A stretch of DNA of 64,000 bases from a bacterium (lineage in GTDB: Bacteria > Planctomycetota > UBA1135 > UBA2386), in contig JANSXC010000009.1 of NCBI GenBank assembly GCA_024743115.1, positions 186,001 to 250,000 of the forward strand. Reading direction: 5' to 3'. How positions within the stretch are numbered: position 1 is the stretch's first letter; each line of letters opens with the position of its first letter. Positions 26,802 to 34,241 of the stretch are shown one piece after another. The position numbers and the translations under genes were made by a program. The notes under the pieces were generated by a model. It was not told the DNA's origin. It did no database searches and worked only from the letters and a program-made list of their open reading frames with translations.

Positions 26802-28256
26802 CTACCAGAGCGACGAACCGGTCGGATCGCCGCGGCTCGTCATGATGCGTGGCGTGATGTAGAACTCGACCTGCGTCTCGCTGCGCTGAGTCGACGTCGA
26901 CCGGAACAGAAAGCCGAGCAGCGGAATGTCGCCGAGCAGCGGCACCTTGGTCTCGCTCTCGAACGTCGTCTCGGACTTCAGGCCACCGATTACGAGCGTG
27001 TGCTTGTCTTTGAGATAGACCGTCGTGACCGCCGTGCGCTGACTCGTGATCGGCGTCACGACCGGATCGGTGTCGGCAAAACCCGTGATCGCCGAGACGT
27101 CGGCGTAGATCTGCAGGATCACCGAGTCCGTACCCGCGATCGTCGGCACGATGTTCATCTTGACGCCGACGGGCTTGAACGAAATGTCGGTCGCGACGTT
27201 GGCGCCGAGCTGGTTGATCCGCGCCTTCGGGAACGGCACCTGCGTCAGCGTCGAAATCGCCGCGATGCCGCCGTTGCGCACCACGAGTTTCGGCGAACTC
27301 TGGATGTCCGCGATGTTATTGGCCTCGAGCGCCTCGAGCACCATGTTGAGTTCCCAGCTGTCGTGGATGCCGCCGAGCGTGAAGAGCCCGACGTCGGTCA
27401 CGGGCGTCGCGCCCACGATCGGTTGGCTGCGGGGGAAGATCGACGTGAACGAGCGCACGAGCTGCCCGCTCGTGAGGTTGCTCAGGACCGGTGTGGTGTT
27501 GTCGATCCCCGTGACGCCGAACGCGAGTGCGTCGGCGGTGGTGTACTCGACGACCTGCACGGTGATCTCGATCTGCGGGATGCTGCCGTAGAACAGATCG
27601 AGCGCGGCCTCGAACGCCTTGAGCGCGGACGGCTGCGCCGTGATGAGCGCCAACGCGACCTTCGGTCCCGCCTTGACTGCAAACGGCTCCCCCGAGACGA
27701 CGCTGCCCTTCGCGGGATCGACGATACGGCCGCCGCTCAACACCTCGAACTCCGGCACATACGTCACCTCGACGACGTACTCGCCAAGCATGCGACCGAG
27801 CACGCTGCGACTTTCCGGCCCCCCGACCTTGGTCCCGGCCGGTGGCTCCTGAGCCGCCTTGGCAACCGGCTTACCCGGCTGAATCTCGGCGATGAGCTTG
27901 AGGAACGTCGGCGCCAGGTCCCCGGCGAGAAAGTACTGCTTGGTGACCCGCCCGTCCTTGCCGATCAGCACGCTACTGCCGAACTCGGTGCGGAGCCGGG
28001 CATTGCGCTGCTCCTCGTTCTCGCCCTGCGGGTCCTGGGTGGCGCCGGATCCTGGCCGATCGAACGACGCCGAAGCCAACCCCGCGGAGTTGGCACCGGG
28101 CAGGCCCCAGGCCAGTGGACCGGCCGTCTCACCCCCGAGGGCAGCGCGGCCCTCGACCTGATATTGGACGTCCAGGCCCGGATCGACACGCTTGGGTTGC
28201 GTCGAGACGCAACTCGCCAGCGCCAGCGCCGGGATCAGCAGCGCGCGGGAAAGCAC
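26802..28256 (-). CDS. gspD: Secretin-domain lipoprotein (GspD/PilQ-like)
   Basis: 484 residues with a lipobox (ALALASC, Cys16). The C-terminal secretin domain is clear: LEANNIADIQSSPKLVVRNG, TLVIGGLKSE, VPLLGDIPLLGFLFRS and VEFYITPRIM. The N-terminal half is atypical, lacking the usual multiple N-domains and instead carrying a linker and YVVEVTYVPEFEVLSGG. Secretins form outer-membrane channels for type II secretion or type IV pili. The short length (GspD is usually 650 residues or more) suggests a reduced or specialised channel. First gene of the secretin-wecB-gspK unit. Confidence 0.82.
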   Translation of the reverse strand: MLSRALLIPALALASCVSTQPKRVDPGLDVQYQVEGRAALGGETAGPLAWGLPGANSAGLASASFDRPGSGATQDPQGENEEQRNARLRTEFGSSVLIGKDGRVTKQYFLAGDLAPTFLKLIAEIQPGKPVAKAAQEPPAGTKVGGPESRSVLGRMLGEYVVEVTYVPEFEVLSGGRIVDPAKGSVVSGEPFAVKAGPKVALALITAQPSALKAFEAALDLFYGSIPQIEITVQVVEYTTADALAFGVTGIDNTTPVLSNLTSGQLVRSFTSIFPRSQPIVGATPVTDVGLFTLGGIHDSWELNMVLEALEANNIADIQSSPKLVVRNGGIAAISTLTQVPFPKARINQLGANVATDISFKPVGVKMNIVPTIAGTDSVILQIYADVSAITGFADTDPVVTPITSQRTAVTTVYLKDKHTLVIGGLKSETTFESETKVPLLGDIPLLGFLFRSTSTQRSETQVEFYITPRIMTSRGDPTGSSLW

Positions 28257-28293
28257 CCCCGGATTGTGGTCGGCGAAGCGGAGCAGCGCGAGC

Positions 28294-28680
28294 CTACTCT
28301 TCGATCTTCTCGACGACCTCTTTGGTCAGGTCCACGACGTCGCGGCCCTGCTTGTCGGTGATGTCCTTCTTGCGAACGACCAGATCGCGGTTCTCGTCGG
28401 ACGCGATCTCCTTGACGGCCTCGCGAATCCGCTTGTTCATCTTCTGGATCAGCTGCTTACCGCGAGCAGAATCCACATCGATGCCATCCGCCTTGATCTT
28501 TTTCCACTCTGCCGTCGCCGCCTTGACCTTCTTGAGGTCGATCGTCGCCGGTGCACTCGTGTTCGAAGCGCTGCCGAAGTAGACGACTGCACCCCGCTTC
28601 AACGTGACCTGGGCGGTCACAGAGCCGGCAAGCAGGGCCATCACGACCACGGTGAGGAGCTTGTAGGTGCAGAACTTCAT
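28294..28680 (-). CDS. OmpH/Skp-like periplasmic chaperone, short form
   Basis: 128 residues with a signal peptide (TVVVMALLAGSVTAQ). The C-terminal half (KQLIQKMNKRIREAVKEIAS ... DLVVRKKDITD ... DVVDLTKEVVEKI) matches the end of OmpH/Skp, where a conserved helix leads to a DLT-EV motif. The long coiled-coil arms of Skp are much reduced, so the clamp for outer-membrane proteins may be rudimentary. It lies 37 nt upstream of the secretin gene and may assist its insertion. Confidence 0.55.
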   Translation of the reverse strand: MKFCTYKLLTVVVMALLAGSVTAQVTLKRGAVVYFGSASNTSAPATIDLKKVKAATAEWKKIKADGIDVDSARGKQLIQKMNKRIREAVKEIASDENRDLVVRKKDITDKQGRDVVDLTKEVVEKIEE

Positions 28681-28778
28681 GGCGATTCAGAAGATTGTCG
28701 GGCCAACCATGTATCGGCCGGACGTAGGAGACAAATGTTGAGAAAAGCAGCAAACACGATGGCAAGGAACTTGCCCAC

Positions 28779-28809
28779 TCCCTGAAGCGATCTTCGGGGA
28801 TCTTTTTTT
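28779..28809 (+). terminator. Strong intrinsic terminator without an obvious gene
   Basis: A 9-bp stem (TCCCTGAAG / CTTCGGGGA, one G-T wobble) with a CGAT tetraloop, followed by TCTTTTTTT: a classical rho-independent terminator on the plus strand. No plus-strand gene precedes it; the OmpH-like gene is antisense. It may end a small RNA or antisense transcript. Confidence 0.75.
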
Positions 28810-28963
28810 CGTGCCCATGCTTCGAGAGGAGCAGTAAGCAGGCGCGATGTCGGAGTTCCGCATCCGATCCGATTCGATTGACTCAGCGAGTCGTTCGGAT
28901 GAGGTGCCTCGTTGCCGCACCCTCTCAAGCGCAGGAAGTGTCGAAACTCCGCACCTGCACTCG

Positions 28964-28985
28964 AAAAAAGGCAAACTTCCTGCCT
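28964..28985 (-). terminator. Probable pnp terminator
   Basis: On the minus strand, AGGCA and TGCCT form a 5-bp stem with a 7-nt loop, followed directly by a T6 run. It lies about 260 nt downstream of the pnp stop, with no other minus-strand gene in between. Confidence 0.55.
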
Positions 28986-29149
28986 GACAGCCACCGAACA
29001 TTCACGGGCTGACGCAAACGCGCCGAGGCACGTGATACGGGGCCGACACACGCGAGCCGCAACCGCTGGTAGGCGCGGCGAGGTACGCCCCTAGCGCTCG
29101 CCCCGAGGGCTACCCATCGGAGAACTGAGCACCGCGCGCTAACGAGCGT

Positions 29150-29214
29150 CAGTGGAGGCGCGAGGCAGGCCGCGCGCCGACAGCTTCAGTGGAGGCGCGC
29201 GGCGGGCCGCGCAG
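29150..29214. repeat. Two direct repeats, 36 nt apart
   Basis: CAGTGGAGGCGCG occurs at 29150 and 29186, each followed by a similar GC-rich palindromic stretch (about 29 nt). They lie just past the pnp stop; role unknown. Confidence 0.6.
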
Positions 29215-29246
29215 TGTCCTGCGCGGCGAACGGCCGGTCGGCCGCC

Positions 29247-32200
29247 TCAGCGGCGGCTGCGGCGCGGCCGGCGGCGCGGCGAACGGCCACCCTCGCCTTC
29301 ATCGGCGAGCAGGCTGTCGAGCGACTCGAGCTCCCCGACCTCGTCGCCGCCTTCCGCGAACGGGCGCGGCGCGTCGTCATCGTCGAAGTCCTCGATCGGC
29401 ATCGCGCGGTCGCGCGAACGGCCGCGGCCGCCAGCGTCACCACTGGAGCGCCGACCACGTGCCGGCCGGTCCTCGGCATCCGACTCGTCGTCCGCGGGGC
29501 GACTGCGCGAGCGACCACGGCGCGCGGGCCGCTCGTCCCCCTCATCGTCGCTGCGCTCGGGACGCCGCGAACTGCGCCGCGGGCGATCGTCGCCGCCATC
29601 GTCGCTGCGCTCAGGGCGCCGCGAGCTGCGCCGGGGCCGATCGTCACCGTCGTCATCGCTGCGCTCGGGGCGCCGCGAACTGCGCCGCGGACGATCGTCG
29701 CCATCGTCGCCGCCGTCGCTGCGCTCACTGCGCCGCGGGCTGCGCCGGGGCCGATCGTCACCGTCGTCGTCGCGATCCCGCTCGCTCGAACGGCCGCGAC
29801 GGCCACGGGTCGGCCGCTCTTCGCGATCGCCCCGATCGTCGTCGTCGCGGTCCTCGCGGCTACGGCGCGGGCGGCGCTCCTCACGGTCACGATCGCCGCG
29901 CTCCTCACGATCACCGCGCTCGCGCCGACGGCGCGGCCGTGCCTCGCGGTCCTCGCGATCGTCACGCTCGTCGTCGGCACGCTCCTCGCTGCGGCGCGGA
30001 CGACGCGGAGGCCGCGAGTCACCGTCATCGCGGTCCCGGCGATCGTCGCGATCGTCACGGTCACGGCGCGGCCGGCGCTCTTCGCGATCGCCGCGTTCAC
30101 GACTGCGGCGCGGTCGCTCATCCCGTTCTTCGTCGGCACGCTCCTCGCGATCGTCACGATCACGCCGCGGACGACGCTCGCCGCGATCACGATCGCCACG
30201 CTCGCGGCGCTCGCCCCGATCTCGGTCACCCCGATCTCGGTCACCCCGATCTCGGTCGCCGCGCTCACGCCGCGGCCGCCCACGATCGTCGCCGTCGCCG
30301 CCGTCGCCGCCATCGCCCGCGCCTTCGTCACCGCCCTCGAGCAGCGCCTTACGGCTGAGCTTGACCTTGCCGAAGTCGTCGATCGCAATGACCTTGACCT
30401 TGACCTTGTCGCCGATGCGCACGACGTCCGTGACCGCGCGAATGAACTCGTTGCTGAGCTCGGAGACGTGCACCAGGCCTTCCTGGCCCGGCAGGATCTC
30501 GACGAACGCGCCGAACTCCTTGATCGCACTGACCGTGCCCTCGTAGACCGAACCGAGTTCGACCTCGGCGGTCATCTGCGAGACGTACTCGACGCAGGCA
30601 TCGACCTTCTCGCCGACCACGCCTGTGATCGTGCAGAGGCCGCTGTCCTCGATCGAGATCTTGCACTCGTACTGCTCCTGCAGCATCCGGATGTTCTTGC
30701 CACCCGGGCCGATGATCGTGCCGATCTTGTCCGGCGGCACCTGCACGGAGACGAGGCGCGGCGCGTTGTCGCTGAGCTTCTCGCGCGGCGTTTCGATCAC
30801 CTTCAGCATCTCGCGCAGGATGTGGATGCGCCCCTTGCGCGCCTGCTCGAGCGCTTCGCTGAGGATCTCACGCGTGAGGCCCTCGCACTTGATATCCATC
30901 TGCAGCGCGGTGATGCCGCGGCCGGTGCCGACGACCTTGAAGTCCATGTCGCCGCACGCGTCCTCGCTGCCGAGAATGTCGGACAGGATCGCGTACTTCT
31001 TGCCCTCCATCACGAGGCCCATCGCGATACCCGCGACCGGCTGCTTGATCGGGACACCGGCGTCCATCATCGCGAGCGTGCCGGCGCACGCGGTCGCCAT
31101 CGACGAGCTGCCGTTCGACTCGAGCACCTCGCTCGTGATGCGAATCGTGTAGGGGAACTCTTCGTGCTCGGGCAGCACGGGCTCGAGGCCGCGCTCGGCG
31201 AGCGCACCGTGACCGATCTCGCGGCGACCCGGCGCGAGCATGCGCTTGGTCTCACCGACCGAGAACGGCGGGAACGCGTAGTGCAGCAGGAAGCGCTTGC
31301 GCGGCTCCGGCATCAGGCCGTCGATGATCTGCTGATCGTCGGTGCCACCGAGCGTCACGACGCCGAGCGCCTGTGTCTCACCACGCGTGAACAGCGTCGA
31401 GCCGTGCGTGCGCGGCAACACGCCGACCTCGATCGTGATCGGACGGATGGTGTCCGGCTCGCGGCCGTCGGCGCGAGTCGACTTCCCGAGGATCGAGTCG
31501 CGCTCGGCCTGCTTGACGATGCCGCCGATGATGCCACCGACCATCTTGTCGTAGGCCTTCTGCTCGCTTTCGCTGAGCCCATCGGGCGCCGCGAACGCGG
31601 CCTTGGCTTCGTCACGCGCGGCCTTGATCGCGGCCTGGCGCACCTGCTTCGGACCCTTCGTCACCGGCGCGGCGCGCAGCGCCTTGCCGAACTGCTTCTC
31701 GATCGCCTTCTGGACCTTGCTGTCCACGACGGGCGGCTCGAAGTCCATCTTCGGCTTGCCGGCCTTGCTCACGAGCTCCTCGACCATCTCGACGATGTCG
31801 CGGATGACGTCGTGCGCGAGTTCGAGCGCTTCGAGGATCGTGCCCTCCTTCACTTCCTGCGCGCCGGCCTCGACCATCGCGATCGCGTCTTCGTGACCGG
31901 CGACCGTGAGATTGAGCTTGTTGTCGCCGCCCTGGAGCTGGCTCCAGGTCGGGTTGACGACGAGCTCGTCGTCGACCATCCCGATGCGCACCATGCCGAG
32001 CGTGCGGCCGTGCGGCAGCGAACTGAGCGCGAGCGCCGCGAACGACGCGACCGCCGCGAGGATGTCGCCGTCGTTCTCACGATCCGACGAGATCACCTGC
32101 GACAGCACCTGCACGTCGCGCTTGAAGCCATCCGGGAACATCGGCCGGATCGACCGGTCGATGATGCGACAGGCGAGGATCTCCTTCGTCGTCGGCCGGC

Positions 32201-32627
32201 CTTCGCGCTTGAAGAACCCGCCCGGGATGATGCCCGCGGCCGAGGTCTTCTCGCGGTAGTCCACCGTGAGCGGGAAGAAGTCGAAGCCCTCGGGGGCCTT
32301 GTTGCTGTTGACGGCGGCGAGGACGACCGTGTCGCCGTAGCTCGCCACGACGGCACCGTCGCTGAGCTTCATCATGCGACCGGTCTCGATCGACAGCTTG
32401 CGACCGCCGATCTCCCGCTCCACCACGACCATGTCGGGGTAGAGGTCGCTCGCGGCGCCCGCCGAGCGGCTACCGGCCTTCTTGCCGACCTTCTTGCCGG
32501 TCGAGCGGCCACCCTTCGCGGTGGTCTTCTTCGCGGTGGCCTTCTTGGCCGACGCCTTCTTCGCGGTGCTCTTGCGCGAGCTACCTGCGGATGCAGTTGA
32601 GGATGCAGCCTTCTTCTTGGTTGCCAT
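29247..32627 (-). CDS. pnp: Polynucleotide phosphorylase with long basic/acidic C-terminal tail
   Basis: 1,126 residues; PNPase is normally about 700. The catalytic core (about 62-765) is complete: two RNase PH domains (FFKREGRPTTKEILACRIID; REIGHGALAERGLEPVLP), a KH domain (IIGPGGKNIRMLQ) and an S1 domain (GSVYEGTVSAIKEFGAFVEI). It degrades RNA phosphorolytically in the cytoplasm. Residues 1-60 are a Lys/Ala/Ser-rich tail (KKASAKKATAKKTTAKGG). Residues about 766-1126 are almost entirely Arg, Asp, Glu and Gly, with repeated DRDRGD, GDDRPRRS and RRPERSD units, ending in a short acidic and then an Arg-rich segment. Such a tail is likely disordered and could bind RNA or form condensates; this is inference. 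It follows rpsO, as in many bacteria. Confidence 0.95.
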   Translation of the reverse strand: MATKKKAASSTASAGSSRKSTAKKASAKKATAKKTTAKGGRSTGKKVGKKAGSRSAGAASDLYPDMVVVEREIGGRKLSIETGRMMKLSDGAVVASYGDTVVLAAVNSNKAPEGFDFFPLTVDYREKTSAAGIIPGGFFKREGRPTTKEILACRIIDRSIRPMFPDGFKRDVQVLSQVISSDRENDGDILAAVASFAALALSSLPHGRTLGMVRIGMVDDELVVNPTWSQLQGGDNKLNLTVAGHEDAIAMVEAGAQEVKEGTILEALELAHDVIRDIVEMVEELVSKAGKPKMDFEPPVVDSKVQKAIEKQFGKALRAAPVTKGPKQVRQAAIKAARDEAKAAFAAPDGLSESEQKAYDKMVGGIIGGIVKQAERDSILGKSTRADGREPDTIRPITIEVGVLPRTHGSTLFTRGETQALGVVTLGGTDDQQIIDGLMPEPRKRFLLHYAFPPFSVGETKRMLAPGRREIGHGALAERGLEPVLPEHEEFPYTIRITSEVLESNGSSSMATACAGTLAMMDAGVPIKQPVAGIAMGLVMEGKKYAILSDILGSEDACGDMDFKVVGTGRGITALQMDIKCEGLTREILSEALEQARKGRIHILREMLKVIETPREKLSDNAPRLVSVQVPPDKIGTIIGPGGKNIRMLQEQYECKISIEDSGLCTITGVVGEKVDACVEYVSQMTAEVELGSVYEGTVSAIKEFGAFVEILPGQEGLVHVSELSNEFIRAVTDVVRIGDKVKVKVIAIDDFGKVKLSRKALLEGGDEGAGDGGDGGDGDDRGRPRRERGDRDRGDRDRGDRDRGERRERGDRDRGERRPRRDRDDREERADEERDERPRRSRERGDREERRPRRDRDDRDDRRDRDDGDSRPPRRPRRSEERADDERDDREDREARPRRRRERGDREERGDRDREERRPRRSREDRDDDDRGDREERPTRGRRGRSSERDRDDDGDDRPRRSPRRSERSDGGDDGDDRPRRSSRRPERSDDDGDDRPRRSSRRPERSDDGGDDRPRRSSRRPERSDDEGDERPARRGRSRSRPADDESDAEDRPARGRRSSGDAGGRGRSRDRAMPIEDFDDDDAPRPFAEGGDEVGELESLDSLLADEGEGGRSPRRRPRRSRR
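29300..30330 (-). repeat. Arg/Asp/Glu-rich repeats in the PNPase tail
   Basis: Coding repeats of about 15-60 bp within pnp: GDRDR units near 30200-30260 and four or so ~54-bp units (GDDRPRRS-x-RRPERSD) at about 29530-29760. The strong codon bias toward CGC/GAC makes the DNA repetitive as well. Confidence 0.85.
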
Positions 32628-32783
32628 GTTTCAGTTTCTGATTCAGGTGGCGCGCTCCACCACGACTGCCCCTACCTGGGGCCCGAGCCTGGCTTCGCGG
32701 AACGCGCGAGGGTGCGGCCGTCCATGCGGCCACGCGACGGGTCGGCGCACGCGCTATGCGCGGCCTGGCCGACCGGGTCTGGT

Positions 32784-32805
32784 CGCGCCGCAACGTCGCG
32801 GCGCG
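32784..32805 (-). promoter_or_regulatory. Perfect hairpin in the rpsO-pnp spacer
   Basis: 8-bp GC-only stem CGCGCCGC / GCGGCGCG with a 6-nt loop, in the 244-nt spacer. Its position equals that of the RNase III-processed stem-loop in E. coli rpsO-pnp mRNA, through which PNPase represses itself. A second stem (GGCCG / CGGCC) lies nearby at about 32717-32732. Equivalence is inferred from position only. Confidence 0.45.
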
Positions 32806-32871
32806 GAGAGTTTCGAGTTTGGTTGGTCTCCGAGACGGGGATTGGGTCCCGCCGCCTGCGGGGGCTCCGGC

Positions 32872-33141
32872 TTACTTGCGGAGGCCGAGCTTGGCAGCGA
32901 GTTGGGTATAACGCGGCAGGTCGGTGCGGCGCAGGTAAGCGCTGAGCTTGTTGCGACGGTTGACCTTCTTCAGCAGACCGTGGCGACTGTGGTAGTCCTT
33001 GGGGTGACGCTTCATGTGCGCGGTGAGCTCTTGGATCTCCGCGGTGAGAAGCGCGATCTGGACGTCGGCCGACCCACTGTCTTTGTCGTGAAGCCGGTTG
33101 TCCGTGATGATCTTGTTCTTGCTGTCGCCTGTGACGGTCAT
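32872..33141 (-). CDS. rpsO: 30S ribosomal protein S15
   Basis: 89 residues, the standard length. Family motifs: DSGSADVQIALLTAEI, LTAHMKRHPKDYHSRHGLL and VNRRNKLSAYLRR. It binds 16S rRNA helices 20-22 early in small-subunit assembly. The ATG at 33141 is preceded by AAGGAG; the open frame continues upstream to 33261 but without S15 similarity. Upstream of pnp in the usual rpsO-pnp order. Confidence 0.98.
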   Translation of the reverse strand: MTVTGDSKNKIITDNRLHDKDSGSADVQIALLTAEIQELTAHMKRHPKDYHSRHGLLKKVNRRNKLSAYLRRTDLPRYTQLAAKLGLRK

Positions 33142-33208
33142 CCCTGCACTCCTTATCTTTCGTTCAGAACCAGCGGGCCAGAACAGGGAATTCCGGCGTC
33201 GCGGTCGG

Positions 33209-33231
33209 TCCGCTGCCCGATGCAGTGGACG
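33209..33231 (-). promoter_or_regulatory. rpsO leader stem-loop
   Basis: On the minus strand GTCC-A-CTGC and GCAG-C-GGAC form a 9-position stem with one A-C mismatch and a 5-nt loop, about 70 nt before the rpsO start. S15 of many bacteria represses its own translation by binding a leader structure, so this is a candidate site; not shown by sequence alone. Confidence 0.35.
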
Positions 33232-33256
33232 GTTTCTCAGGTTTGGAAAGCGCAGA

Positions 33257-33284
33257 ACCATAGCGTCGCGGCAGGGTCACACAA
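33257..33284 (-). promoter_or_regulatory. Candidate rpsO-pnp promoter
   Basis: On the minus strand TTGTGT, a 16-nt spacer and TATGGT resemble a sigma-70 promoter, placing the start about 110 nt before rpsO. Confidence 0.4.
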
Positions 33285-33460
33285 CCGCGAACCGGGCCAG
33301 GAAGGGATCGGAACCCGTGAAATCCGGCCACACCGAATCCTGAAAGCCGGCGCAGGACGTCCACGGCAAATCCGGCCCCACCGGAGGAGTCGACGCCCCT
33401 CACCCGAATCGCTCCCCGCGCCAGCCCTCGGGCTTGGCCAGCGAGCGCCCGAGAGAGGAC

Positions 33461-34105
33461 CTACCGCGGCGCCCGATTGGGCGACGGCAGGCGCAGCAGC
33501 AGCTCACGAACCGCGAGTTCCCCGCAGCTGCGAGCCATGTAGTTGCGATCGCGGGGCGCCGCGCCGGCGCCGCCCGCCTTGATCTCACCCGCGAGGGTGC
33601 CGAACCACAGCTGATCGCCCGAGCGGTCGACCAGCGCCGCCTGGAACTGGAAGCTCACCCGGCGGTTGATCAGCAGCTTCGACTCGTCCCAGCGGTCGAT
33701 CCGCACGGCGAGCGTGCACTCCTCGGCCGTGGCCGCGGCGGCCTGCCGCAGCCAGGTAGGATCGAGCACCGAACCACTCGCGTTGGCCGCCTGCGCCACC
33801 GCGCTGCCGCGCAGCGAGGCGTCGACCTTGGGCGTGTGGATCGGCGAGTAGAGCCGGGTCACGAGCTGGCGCTGCAGTTCCTGGCGCAAGAACACCAGAT
33901 ACGGGGTCGCGGCCTTGCTCGCGGTGCCGTCTTCGACGGGCAGCACGGCCACCTGCGTCGGCGCCTTGGCCGCCAGCGCCGGCGACACCGTGAACGACGG
34001 GTAAACCGTCACCGGCTCGACCGTTCGGCAGCCAGCGGTGAACGAGAACAGCAGACAGGCGAAGACTGCCCCTGCCGAGGATGCAACGCTTCTCAGGGTG
34101 ACCAT
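33461..34105 (-). CDS. GNA1162/DUF799-like outer-membrane lipoprotein
   Basis: 214 residues from the ATG at 34105, with a lipobox (LLFSFTAGC). After the signal, VAVLPVEDGTASKAATPYLVFLRQELQRQL, GSAVAQAAN, LAVRIDRWDESKLLINRRV and VDRSGDQLWFGTLAGE follow the strand/helix order of GNA1162-type lipoproteins, which resemble TolB N-domain-like proteins. Exact role unknown. It is the last minus-strand gene before the rpsO leader. Confidence 0.55.
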   Translation of the reverse strand: MVTLRSVASSAGAVFACLLFSFTAGCRTVEPVTVYPSFTVSPALAAKAPTQVAVLPVEDGTASKAATPYLVFLRQELQRQLVTRLYSPIHTPKVDASLRGSAVAQAANASGSVLDPTWLRQAAAATAEECTLAVRIDRWDESKLLINRRVSFQFQAALVDRSGDQLWFGTLAGEIKAGGAGAAPRDRNYMARSCGELAVRELLLRLPSPNRAPR

Positions 34106-34241
34106 GACCGATTCCTTCACGCGGGCGCCGACTGACCGGTACGTCGCCCGCATTCGCAGCGATTTCGGTGTCACCATAACCTCACTGCGGAGCGGATTCC
34201 ACCAGCCTCGCAGCCGACCGCGAACGACTTGACCGGCACGG

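Larger units (their letters stand above)
28681..29246. other. Long intergenic region, no protein gene seen
   Basis: A 566-nt gap between pnp and the OmpH-like gene, both on the minus strand, visibly less GC-rich in its left half. It contains a small inverted repeat (GGCAAG / CTTGCC, 28761-28775), a plus-strand terminator, a minus-strand terminator probably for pnp, and a 36-nt-spaced direct repeat next to the pnp stop. No convincing coding frame was found on either strand. The minus-strand promoter for the OmpH-like gene should lie in 28681-28900 but no clear consensus was identified. Confidence 0.6.
33142..33460 (-). other. rpsO leader region
   Basis: 319 nt without a gene. It contains a candidate promoter at 33257-33284, a leader hairpin at 33209-33231 and, further upstream, a 16-nt imperfect direct repeat (AAATCCGGCCACACCG near 33319 and AAATCCGGCCCCACCG near 33367). 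The remainder has no recognisable signal. Confidence 0.5.

Noticed and set aside
28677..29051. Minus-strand frames of 104-124 codons in the pnp downstream gap
   Set aside because: They span two terminator-like hairpins, lack a ribosome-binding site and show no coding bias.
29530..30260. CRISPR-like regularity in the pnp 3' region
   Set aside because: The short repeats are coding, variable and have no unique spacers.
29214..32600. Plus-strand frame of 1,128 codons opposite pnp
   Set aside because: Exact antisense of the PNPase core and tail; no independent motif.
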